Under the pieces are notes generated by a model, which was given only the letters and a program-made list of their open reading frames with translations, did not search any database and was not told where the DNA came from. Made by a program: the position numbers and the translations under genes. Positions 1 through 5,192 of a DNA stretch of 5,192 nucleotides are shown here, one piece after another. Source of the DNA: Candidatus Ruthturnera sp. (lineage in GTDB: Bacteria; Pseudomonadota; Gammaproteobacteria; PS1; Pseudothioglobaceae). The number at the start of each line of letters is the position of its first letter. Position 1 is the first letter of the stretch. The stretch covers positions 1-5,192 of the forward strand of contig JABGOT010000088.1 of NCBI GenBank assembly GCA_018648985.1, in the 5' to 3' direction.

Positions 1-51
1 GGTATATGCGTGTTTTCTCATACGACGTGGTCTATGGGTTAAAATTGTCAT
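1..51 (-). CDS. hemB: Delta-aminolevulinic acid dehydratase (porphobilinogen synthase), N-terminal fragment
   Basis: The minus strand from 51 down to the window edge reads MTILTHRPRRMRKHAYT with no stop, so only the first 17 codons are present. HemB joins two 5-aminolevulinate molecules into porphobilinogen, the second common step of haem and tetrapyrrole synthesis, in the cytoplasm. The identification rests on the RPRRMRK segment, which matches the conserved start of gammaproteobacterial HemB (E. coli begins MTDLIQRPRRLRK, as I recall it). The catalytic lysines and metal site lie outside the window. The ATG is preceded by a modest purine-rich stretch (AAGAATAACTAAAG). It is transcribed divergently from thiC across 40 bp. 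The call is inferred from a short piece; extending the sequence leftward would settle it. Confidence 0.72.
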   Translation of the reverse strand, partial: MTILTHRPRRMRKHAYT

Positions 52-81
52 CTTTAGTTATTCTTAAGTTATTTCACCGAA

Positions 82-110
82 TTATACAACAATGAAGCAA
101 TCAAGCGAAA
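82..110 (-). promoter_or_regulatory. Candidate hemB promoter (-10 TATAAT)
   Basis: On the minus strand a perfect TATAAT lies at 87-82, which would place the transcription start near 75 and give hemB a leader of about 24 bases. The -35 is weak: TTTCGC at 110-105 with a 17-bp spacer, or TTCGCT at 109-104 with 16 bp. Both lie inside the first codons of thiC, so the two genes would share control DNA. The call rests on the -10 match and its sensible distance from the start codon. Confidence 0.4.
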
Positions 111-1960
111 CCTTAGTCAGTATGTCAAGCGTCAAAGAGGCGTTTATCCAGCCTTTTCCTAACTCTCATAAGATTTATGTTGAGGGTTCACGTGCAGATA
201 TTCAAGTGCCAATGCGTGAAATTACACTAACAGACACCATTGGTGAATTAGCTGAAAAAAATGACCCTATTCATGTGTACGATACCTCGGGTGTTTACAC
301 CGATCCAAGTGTTGATATTGATTTACGCAAAGGTCTGAATAACATTCGTGAAAACTGGATTGATGAAAGAGGTGATATTGAAACACTAAAAGGCATGAGC
401 TCAACTTTTTCTAATGAGCGTCTTGATAATGCTGAATTAGACGAACTACGTTTTGAATTTTTAAAGACGCCTAGACGTGCGAAAGATGGCAAAAATGTCA
501 CTCAAATGCATTATGCTAAGCAAGGCATAATTACACCAGAAATGGAATATATTGCCATTCGTGAAAATTGCAAATGGCAGGATTATAAAGACCAAATTGG
601 CCAGCACAAAGGCGAGAGTTTTGGCGCTGAAATCCCAGATGAAATTACCCCTGAATTTATTCGTAGTGAGGTCGCTCGTGGCCGCGCGGTGATTCCAGTT
701 AATATCAACCATCCTGAAACTGAGCCGATGATTATTGGCCGTAATTTCATGGTGAAAATTAACGGTAATATTGGCAACTCAGCATTGGGTTCAAGCATTG
801 AAGAAGAAGTCGATAAGATGGTTTGGGGTATTCGCTGGGGTGCTGACACGATTATGGATCTTTCTACGGGTAAAAATATTCACGAAACTCGTGAGTGGAT
901 TATTCGTAATTCGCCAGTACCGATTGGTACTGTGCCTATTTATCAAGCCTTAGAAAAAGTAAAAGGTGTTGCTGAAGATCTGACTTGGGAAGTATTCCGA
1001 GATACCTTAATTGAGCAAGCTGAACAGGGTGTGGATTATTTTACTATTCATGCAGGCGTGCGCCTGAAGCATGTACCACTCACCATTGATCGTATTACTG
1101 GCATTGTATCTCGTGGCGGATCTATCATGGCCAAGTGGTGTTTAGCACACCATACAGAGAGTTTTATCTATACGCATTTTGAAGATATTTGCAAGATCAT
1201 GAAGCAATATGACATTACTTTTTCATTGGGCGATGGTCTGCGCCCAGGTTGTATTGCTGATGCCAACGATGCAGCGCAATTTGGCGAGCTAGAAACTTTA
1301 GGTGAATTGACTAAAATTGCCTGGAAGCACGACGTACAAACCTTTATCGAAGGCCCTGGTCACGTACCAATGCAGATGATTAAAGAAAACATGGATAAGC
1401 AGCTTGATGAGTGTGGTGAAGCGCCGTTCTATACATTAGGTCCACTAACTACCGATATCGCTCCAGGTTATGATCATATTACTTCAGCGATTGGTGCAGC
1501 GCAAATCGGCTGGTATGGCTGTGCAATGCTTTGCTATGTAACCCCTAAAGAACACTTAGGCTTGCCGAATCAGGACGATGTTAAAGAAGGTATTATTGCT
1601 TACAAAATCGCTGCTCATGCAGCCGATCTAGCTAAAGGTCATCCTGGTGCGCAAATTCGTGACAATGCTTTAAGTAAAGCGCGCTTTGAGTTTAGATGGG
1701 AAGATCAGTTTAATTTGGGCTTAGACCCAGATACGGCGCGCAAGTACCATGATGAAACCATGCCAAAACAAGCAGCAAAGACATCTCATTTTTGCTCTAT
1801 GTGTGGCCCTAAGTTTTGTTCAATGAAAATCACTCAAGAAATCAAAACCATGGATAAGGCAGAAATCGCCAAGATTAATGCTATACAAGTGGAGATGGAT
1901 CAAAAGTCAGCTGAATTTTTGGACAATGATTCTGAGATTTACATGAAAGAAGGCGCTTAG
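92..1960 (+). CDS. thiC: Phosphomethylpyrimidine synthase ThiC (HMP-P synthase)
   Basis: ThiC is a radical-SAM [4Fe-4S] enzyme that rearranges aminoimidazole ribotide into hydroxymethylpyrimidine phosphate, the pyrimidine half of thiamine. The 622-residue protein is close to the E. coli length (631) and looks full length. Visible landmarks are YDTSG near the N-terminus, NINHPE.EPMIIGRNF, SRGGSIMAKW (from residue 340), EGPGHVPMQM (420-429), TTDIAPGYDH and the C-terminal cluster motif CSMCGPKFC with Cys568, Cys571 and Cys576. His424 and His488 fall where the family's metal-ligand histidines are expected. No strong ribosome site precedes ATG 92. ATG 122 (residue 11) is an alternative, but 92 fits the family N-terminus better (FPNS at residue 23 versus about 28 in E. 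coli). A weak TAAAAT at 40-45 could be its -10. No TPP-riboswitch core is visible in the 91 bases upstream. It is divergent from hemB and ends 8 bp from a convergent gene. Confidence 0.97.
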   Translation: MKQSSETLVSMSSVKEAFIQPFPNSHKIYVEGSRADIQVPMREITLTDTIGELAEKNDPIHVYDTSGVYTDPSVDIDLRKGLNNIRENWIDERGDIETLKGMSSTFSNERLDNAELDELRFEFLKTPRRAKDGKNVTQMHYAKQGIITPEMEYIAIRENCKWQDYKDQIGQHKGESFGAEIPDEITPEFIRSEVARGRAVIPVNINHPETEPMIIGRNFMVKINGNIGNSALGSSIEEEVDKMVWGIRWGADTIMDLSTGKNIHETREWIIRNSPVPIGTVPIYQALEKVKGVAEDLTWEVFRDTLIEQAEQGVDYFTIHAGVRLKHVPLTIDRITGIVSRGGSIMAKWCLAHHTESFIYTHFEDICKIMKQYDITFSLGDGLRPGCIADANDAAQFGELETLGELTKIAWKHDVQTFIEGPGHVPMQMIKENMDKQLDECGEAPFYTLGPLTTDIAPGYDHITSAIGAAQIGWYGCAMLCYVTPKEHLGLPNQDDVKEGIIAYKIAAHAADLAKGHPGAQIRDNALSKARFEFRWEDQFNLGLDPDTARKYHDETMPKQAAKTSHFCSMCGPKFCSMKITQEIKTMDKAEIAKINAIQVEMDQKSAEFLDNDSEIYMKEGA

Positions 1961-1968
1961 GCATTCAT

Positions 1969-2193
1969 TCACGTTTTTTGCGAATTTTCTATTTTCTTAA
2001 ATTCTTTTAAGCAGCATTGCTTGGAAGGATTGAGGTTTTCGCAGTTGCAGTAGTTGTGTTTGGTCTGAAACACTACAAAATCTTTCAAAACACTGCCTTT
2101 TCCGGATTTTAGCGCTTCTAAATAGGCGTTTTCACTAATGTTAAAGCAATAACACAGTGTTTTTTCGTCAGTTTTTGTATTACAACAACCCAT
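1969..2193 (-). CDS. Small BFD/CopZ-type [2Fe-2S]-binding protein
   Basis: This 74-residue protein has eight cysteines: Cys3-Cys4, Cys14-x-Cys16, Cys49-x-Cys51 and Cys60-Cys61. The layout LCYC, about 33 residues, CxCExxNPSxxCCL matches the C-terminal [2Fe-2S] half of CopZ-type proteins and the wider BFD-like fold. By analogy with Archaeoglobus CopZ, whose segment CxxxNPSGRCC I recall, likely ligands are Cys14, Cys16, Cys51 and Cys61. The zinc half and the HMA copper domain of full CopZ are absent, so only the iron-sulfur module remains, preceded by an MGCC start. A role in electron transfer, iron release or metal sensing is inference. There is no signal peptide, so it is probably cytosolic. 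It is convergent with thiC (8-bp gap) and divergent from the channel gene, with a good promoter match upstream. A weak GGAAAA lies about 10 bases before ATG 2193. Confidence 0.75.
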   Translation of the reverse strand: MGCCNTKTDEKTLCYCFNISENAYLEALKSGKGSVLKDFVVFQTKHNYCNCENLNPSKQCCLKEFKKIENSQKT

Positions 2194-2194
2194 T

Positions 2195-2225
2195 TTGATT
2201 TTTTCCGATATTTCTTAAGTACAAT
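2195..2225 (+). promoter_or_regulatory. Candidate promoter of the channel-hydrolase operon
   Basis: TTGATT (2195-2200) and TACAAT (2220-2225, five of six matches to TATAAT) lie 19 bp apart, slightly longer than ideal. The start would be near 2232, leaving about 24 bases before ATG 2256. A second AT-rich box, TATAAA at 2238-2243, is too near the start codon to be preferred. The TACAAT box touches the left arm of the inverted repeat at 2224-2240. Confidence 0.3.
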
Positions 2226-2257
2226 AATCACTTTGATTATAAAGAAATTTTGATTAT
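2224..2257. repeat. TGATTAT inverted and direct repeat, possible operator
   Basis: ATAATCA (2224-2230), a CTT spacer and TGATTAT (2234-2240) form a perfect 7-3-7 dyad. The nine-base word TTTGATTAT at 2232-2240 recurs at 2249-2257, exactly 17 bp on, and a shorter TTTGATT sits at 2194-2200. The cluster covers the predicted -10 of the minus-strand promoter and touches that of the plus-strand one, which is where a repressor or activator of both genes would bind. The DNA is very AT-rich, so chance similarity is a real alternative. Confidence 0.4.
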
Positions 2258-2264
2258 GTGGCTA
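2236..2264 (-). promoter_or_regulatory. Candidate promoter of the [2Fe-2S] protein gene
   Basis: On the minus strand TAGCCA (2264-2259, four of six matches to TTGACA) is followed by an exact 17-bp spacer and a perfect TATAAT (2241-2236). The start would fall near 2229, giving a leader of about 36 bases before ATG 2193. The -35 lies inside the first codons of the divergent channel gene, and the -10 overlaps one arm of the inverted repeat at 2224-2240. Confidence 0.5.
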
Positions 2265-2687
2265 GCGGCTTTGGTAAATACAGTTATTGTGGCATTGAGT
2301 GTGCTGATTCATTATGAATTTTTGTATCGAGCAACCACATTGGTTCCTAAAATAAAAATTAAACATCGATTTAGGATTGTAGCGGTTGTTTTTATTGCGT
2401 TAATTGCTCATGTGGTAGAAATATGGTTATTTGCACTGAGTTATTTTTTTATGAGCAAAGATCATTCTTGGGGTGAGATTAAAGGTAATTTTGATGGGTC
2501 GTTATTAGACAGTGTTTATTTTTCCTTTACTAATTTCACCACATTGGGTTTTGGCGATATCGAGCCCTTTGGTAATATTCGGTTTTTAGTGGGTATGGAG
2601 GCTTTGGTTGGTTTTGTTTTAATCACTTGGAGTGCTTCATTTTTGTTTTATGAGATGCAACGTTACTGGGGTGATGACAATGTTTAA
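2256..2687 (+). CDS. Small K+-channel-like membrane protein (Ion_trans_2 type)
   Basis: This 143-residue inner-membrane protein has three hydrophobic helices, about residues 3-24, 41-66 and 108-131, with a pore-loop segment before the last one. The loop reads FTNFTTLGFGDIEP (residues 91-104). TLGFGD stands where potassium channels carry TVGYGD, so the filter is recognisable but altered at two places. The final helix and tail (WSASFLFYEMQRYW) match a common proteobacterial family of short channel proteins annotated as two-pore-domain or ion-channel proteins. No ligand-binding or RCK domain follows. ATG 2256 is chosen over the in-frame TTG at 2250 because AAAGAAA (2241-2247) is spaced 8 bases from it. 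It overlaps the next gene by 8 bp, which suggests co-transcription and coupled translation. Ion selectivity cannot be read from the sequence; a K+ role is inferred from the family. Confidence 0.8.
   Translation: MWLAALVNTVIVALSVLIHYEFLYRATTLVPKIKIKHRFRIVAVVFIALIAHVVEIWLFALSYFFMSKDHSWGEIKGNFDGSLLDSVYFSFTNFTTLGFGDIEPFGNIRFLVGMEALVGFVLITWSASFLFYEMQRYWGDDNV
2668..2675 (+). promoter_or_regulatory. Ribosome binding site fixing the hydrolase start
   Basis: GGGGTGAT pairs well with the 16S rRNA tail (compare GGAGGTGAT). The aligned GGAGG position ends 8 bases before ATG 2680. It lies inside the last codons of the channel gene, so the upstream in-frame ATGs at 2632, 2650 and 2674 are unlikely starts. 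Confidence 0.65.
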
Positions 2688-3588
2688 TTTAAAAAATCTA
2701 TTATTGGGTGCAACTGCTTGTTGTTTTATTTTTTCTGGCTTGGTGATGGCCTCTCCTCACCCGTCTAAACCTTGGATTGATATCAGCTATCCGCAAGATA
2801 AAGAAAAACGCTGGTGGGACGATGCTTGGTGGAAAGAGGGACAATTACCCGTACCTCAAAATTATGAGGTTTCTATGGAAGAAATTACTTATATGGATGA
2901 GGGTGTTGAGGTTGAGGCGTTTTTATTTAAACCTACCAAGCCTGGCAAGTATTTACCTGTTTTATTCCAGCACGGTCGTCGTGGTTTAGGCGCTTGGACA
3001 CTGCCACGGGTGAAGCGTTTGGCGGCACGTGGTTTTGTTGTGTTGGCGCCAGACATGTTTGGCACCTATATGACCCCACCATTCCCAATTGAGCACAATT
3101 ATCTTTATGATCAGCATGTGGCTAAAGGTATTGGTGCATTGTTACAACGTGATGATGTTATCGGTAATAAGGCTTGCACGGTGTCACACACACGTGGCGG
3201 ATATATGGCGTTAAAAGCGTTAGTAACACACAATCAACAAGATGAAAAAATTGCTTGTTATGTGGCTTATTATCCGCATTGGCAAGATCCAAATGCACCT
3301 GAAGTTAAGCAAATTTACCAATACGCGCCAGAGCTAAACGATTTAAACGTACCCACACTTGTTTTTGTTGGTGAGCATGATCAATACCAAAGAATGCGCC
3401 CGATTATGGCTGGTATTGATGTGTTGAAAGACAGAGGTATAGATGCCGAATTAATTATCTACCCAGGTGTTGGCAGAGGGTTTGATTTTAGACCATCACA
3501 CGTGAGAACCTTTGCAGACGATCTGGCGACCAAAGACGCCAACCAAAGAACGGCTGACTTTGTTAGACAAAACTTAATGCAAAAATAA
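2680..3588 (+). CDS. Exported alpha/beta hydrolase-fold protein, dienelactone hydrolase-like, triad apparently incomplete
   Basis: This is a 302-residue protein with a signal peptide: Lys5, a hydrophobic core to about residue 23, and a cleavage-like VMA/SP after Ala24. It is therefore probably periplasmic. The mature part begins with a tryptophan-rich stretch (RWWDDAWWKEG, 44-54), then an alpha/beta hydrolase core. HGRRG (98-102) is the oxyanion-hole region and RGFVVLAPDMFG follows. SHTRGGYMA (from 169) is the nucleophile elbow, GEHD ends at Asp234, and YPGVGRGFDF lies at 261-270. In dienelactone hydrolase relatives the elbow is GxSxGG or GxCxGG and the last motif carries HGF. Here the nucleophile place is Thr171 and the histidine place is Arg266, so only Asp234 of the triad is evident. 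It may be a non-catalytic member or use other residues. The start at 2680 is supported by a good ribosome site and the signal peptide. The gene follows the channel with an 8-bp overlap and overlaps the convergent waaA by 15 bp. No substrate can be assigned. Confidence 0.78.
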   Translation: MFNLKNLLLGATACCFIFSGLVMASPHPSKPWIDISYPQDKEKRWWDDAWWKEGQLPVPQNYEVSMEEITYMDEGVEVEAFLFKPTKPGKYLPVLFQHGRRGLGAWTLPRVKRLAARGFVVLAPDMFGTYMTPPFPIEHNYLYDQHVAKGIGALLQRDDVIGNKACTVSHTRGGYMALKALVTHNQQDEKIACYVAYYPHWQDPNAPEVKQIYQYAPELNDLNVPTLVFVGEHDQYQRMRPIMAGIDVLKDRGIDAELIIYPGVGRGFDFRPSHVRTFADDLATKDANQRTADFVRQNLMQK

Positions 3589-4827
3589 CTGAACTTGTTT
3601 GGCCAGTTTGTCTACCGCACCTTGCTGAGATTTAAAGTATTGATTGGCATTTTTTCCTAAGGCTTTTGCTGCTTTAGTGTCTGTAAGTAATTCAGCAATA
3701 GATTTAAACAAATCATCCGCATTAGGTACTTGGATTGACCCACCTTTTTCTAGCAAATCAGACGATATTTCAGCAAAGTTAAACACATTTGGGCCAAATA
3801 GAATAGGCTTGGATAAGGCGGCAGGCTCAAGCATGTTGTGCCCACCCGTGTTGTTAAGGCTGCCACCCATAAACACAATGTCTGCAATATCAAAATAACT
3901 CATCATCTCACCCATAGAATCGCCTAGCAGTAGGTCGCAATCTTTACATGGTTTGTTACTTGATCGTTTGATAACGTTAAGCTGATGTTTTTGTGCTAAT
4001 TTATAGACTTCGTTAAAGCGCTCAGGATGTCTGGGAATGATTACCAATAAGGCATCTATATTGTCTTTATGATTTAGATAGGCATCTATGATTTGCGCTT
4101 CTTCACCTTTATGCGTACTGGCAAAGACCGCAACCTTGCGCTTGCCGGTAATGGATTGTATTTTTTTACTAATGGCTTTATCAGCCACTGGATTTTGATC
4201 AAATTTAATATTACCTACTGCAACAACCTTGCCGGTATCTGCACCTAATTCAATAAACCGATTGGCAGAGTTTTGGTTTTGTGTGGCGATTGTTGTGAAT
4301 TTGTTTAGAGTTTTCCAGGCTAAATTTGGTGCAAATTTTTGGTATTTTTCTAATGATCGTTGCGACAGTCTGGCATTTACCAATAAGCTTGGAATGTTGT
4401 TTTTATCTAAAGCGTGAATCAAATTAGGCCAAATTTCTGTTTCTAACAAAATGCAAATAGCGGGGTTAATTTGCTTAATATAACGATTCACAACCCAAGG
4501 TAAATCAAATGGAAAGTAAAGGTGCAGCACTTCACTTTGGTAATGCTCAAGTACGGCTTGTGAGCCTGTCGGTGTGGTGGTGGTTACCAATACGCGGTGC
4601 TCAGGGTAGTTTTTAATCAGTTGGTCGATTAATACTGTCGCCGCTCTAAATTCACCTACTGAGACACAGTGCACCCAAATAATAGGTACTGGGATTTTGC
4701 TAATAAACCCAAGCCGTTCGAAAATTCTTTGTCGATAGGCAGGTGTTTTTAAGCCTTTGATTAACAAACGCAACACCATGATTGGTAAAAGTAAATATCC
4801 GACTAAGCTGTAGAGAGTTCGATTCAT
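3574..4827 (-). CDS. waaA: 3-deoxy-D-manno-octulosonic acid (KDO) transferase
   Basis: WaaA (KdtA) transfers KDO from CMP-KDO to the lipid IVA precursor at the cytoplasmic face of the inner membrane, starting the lipopolysaccharide inner core. It is a GT-B fold glycosyltransferase of family GT30. From ATG 4827 it is 417 residues (E. coli 425). An N-terminal membrane-anchor helix spans about residues 6-23. Glu37 in ERLGF matches the catalytic base. Further landmarks are SVGE (56-59), TTTTPTGS (82-89), ETEIWPNL (129-136), NARLS (151-155), STHKGEE (237-243), PRHPERF (265-271), GDSMGE (302-307) and GGHNMLEPA (328-336, nucleotide-sugar end). An in-frame ATG at 4851 would add MRVLYLLS, but MNRTLYSLVGYLLLP aligns directly with the E. 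coli start MLELLYTALLYLIQP, so 4827 is preferred. No clear ribosome site precedes either. Whether it adds one or two KDO units cannot be told from sequence. Confidence 0.96.
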   Translation of the reverse strand: MNRTLYSLVGYLLLPIMVLRLLIKGLKTPAYRQRIFERLGFISKIPVPIIWVHCVSVGEFRAATVLIDQLIKNYPEHRVLVTTTTPTGSQAVLEHYQSEVLHLYFPFDLPWVVNRYIKQINPAICILLETEIWPNLIHALDKNNIPSLLVNARLSQRSLEKYQKFAPNLAWKTLNKFTTIATQNQNSANRFIELGADTGKVVAVGNIKFDQNPVADKAISKKIQSITGKRKVAVFASTHKGEEAQIIDAYLNHKDNIDALLVIIPRHPERFNEVYKLAQKHQLNVIKRSSNKPCKDCDLLLGDSMGEMMSYFDIADIVFMGGSLNNTGGHNMLEPAALSKPILFGPNVFNFAEISSDLLEKGGSIQVPNADDLFKSIAELLTDTKAAKALGKNANQYFKSQQGAVDKLAKQVQLFLH

Positions 4828-4837
4828 TGATAAAAGG

Positions 4838-4843
4838 TATAAT
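4838..4843 (+). promoter_or_regulatory. Candidate obgE -10 box
   Basis: A perfect TATAAT lies here, which would start transcription near 4850 and give obgE a leader of about 32 bases. No convincing -35 is seen at 16-18 bp upstream (GAGTTC at 17 bp is poor), so it would be weak or activator-dependent. The box sits within the symmetric GTATAATAC between waaA and obgE. Confidence 0.35.
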
Positions 4844-4881
4844 ACACGCATTGTATTTTAGTGGTTTTTAAAAGAGCGCCC

Positions 4882-5192
4882 ATGAAATTTGTTGATTCTG
4901 CCAGTATTCGTATCGAAGCCGGTAAAGGTGGCGCAGGCTGCTTAGGTTTTCGTCGAGAAAAATATATCCCTGACGGTGGCCCTGACGGCGGTGATGGCGG
5001 TGATGGCGGTCATGTCTATTTTCGCGGACAAGAAGGGCTTAACACACTGAGTGAGTTTCGCTTTAATCGTTTGTTTAGGGCTAAAAATGGCCAACCAGGT
5101 CAAGGCCAAAATAAGCGCGGTAAGTCAGCTGTACATTTAACCGTTGAAATCCCTTTAGGCACTAAAGTGTACGATTTAGAAACCGATGAACT
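4882..5192 (+). CDS. obgE: Obg-family GTPase, N-terminal part
   Basis: The frame from ATG 4882 stays open to the window edge, giving 103 complete codons and two bases of the next. Obg (CgtA) is an essential GTPase that binds the 50S ribosomal subunit and links ribosome maturation to (p)ppGpp and growth. The visible part is the glycine-rich Obg domain: MKFVDSASIRIEAGKGG, then FRREKYIPDGGPDGGDGGDGG (from Phe23), LNTLSEFRF, KRGK and VEIPLGTKVYD. These align collinearly with E. coli ObgE. The GTP-binding G domain would follow beyond the edge and cannot be checked. AAAGAG (4871-4876) gives a ribosome site 5 bases before the ATG. The gene is divergent from waaA across 54 bp. Runs of GGCGGTGAT near 4985-5010 encode the conserved glycine loops and are not an independent DNA repeat. 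Confidence 0.95.
   Translation, partial: MKFVDSASIRIEAGKGGAGCLGFRREKYIPDGGPDGGDGGDGGHVYFRGQEGLNTLSEFRFNRLFRAKNGQPGQGQNKRGKSAVHLTVEIPLGTKVYDLETDE

Noticed and set aside
3..95. Plus-strand open frame running from the left edge and ending at a TGA that overlaps the thiC ATG (ATGA), as if an upstream gene were translationally coupled.
   Set aside because: The opposite strand encodes a recognisable HemB N-terminus over 1-51 with a good -10 box, and the plus-strand peptide resembles nothing I know.
461..849. Minus-strand open frames of 83 and 88 codons inside thiC.
   Set aside because: They lie fully antisense to a strongly conserved gene, have no ribosome sites and give no recognisable protein.
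1971..1990. T-run (acgttttttgcg) after thiC as a terminator.
   Set aside because: No stem of useful length precedes it, and it lies inside the convergent gene's C-terminal codons.
2224..2240. Fur or FNR box in the divergent region.
   Set aside because: The dyad arms are in the reverse order relative to both consensus sites, so neither regulator is supported.
2632..2679. Longer hydrolase start at ATG 2632.
   Set aside because: It would overlap the channel gene by 56 bp and put 16 residues before the signal peptide, while ATG 2680 has a good ribosome site.
2680..2751. Lipoprotein signal (ATAC at residues 11-14) in the hydrolase.
   Set aside because: Lys5 lies in the part that should be uncharged and the hydrophobic core continues past the cysteine; cleavage after Ala24 fits better.
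3644..4417. Plus-strand open frames of 84 and 62 codons inside waaA.
   Set aside because: They are antisense shadows of a well-supported gene and show no recognisable domain.
4972..5010. Tandem GGCGGTGAT repeats as a DNA repeat element.
   Set aside because: They encode the conserved DGGPDGGDGGDGG loop of Obg and are explained by protein constraint.

Overview
The window reads as chromosomal core DNA of an AT-rich Gram-negative proteobacterium. A KDO transferase gene (waaA) implies lipopolysaccharide. The ThiC and WaaA proteins closely resemble the gammaproteobacterial forms, and the HemB start has the RPRRMRK signature seen in that group. A sulfur-oxidising or symbiont-like gammaproteobacterium would fit the base composition, but that is a guess from overall look only. 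There is no sign of phage, insertion sequence, CRISPR array, tRNA or rRNA.

Layout from left to right. Positions 1-51 hold the first 17 codons of hemB on the minus strand, cut by the window edge. A 40-bp gap separates it from the divergent thiC (92-1960, +). Eight bases after thiC, a small convergent gene (1969-2193, -) encodes a cysteine-rich BFD/CopZ-type [2Fe-2S] protein. A 62-bp divergent control region (2194-2255) follows, with promoter-like boxes for both directions and a TGATTAT inverted/direct repeat cluster. Next is an apparent two-gene operon: a small three-helix K+-channel-like protein (2256-2687, +) overlapping by 8 bp an exported alpha/beta hydrolase-like protein (2680-3588, +). 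The hydrolase converges on, and overlaps by 15 bp, the end of waaA (3574-4827, -). A 54-bp gap then separates waaA from the divergent obgE (4882 to the right edge, +), of which 103 full codons are present.

Functionally the genes are mostly independent housekeeping units: haem synthesis (hemB), thiamine pyrimidine synthesis (thiC), lipid A-KDO assembly (waaA) and ribosome-associated GTPase (obgE). The less ordinary part is the centre. There, a lone [2Fe-2S] protein shares a divergent control region with a channel plus exported hydrolase pair, and the hydrolase appears to lack two of the three catalytic triad residues. No gap without a gene exceeds 62 bases.
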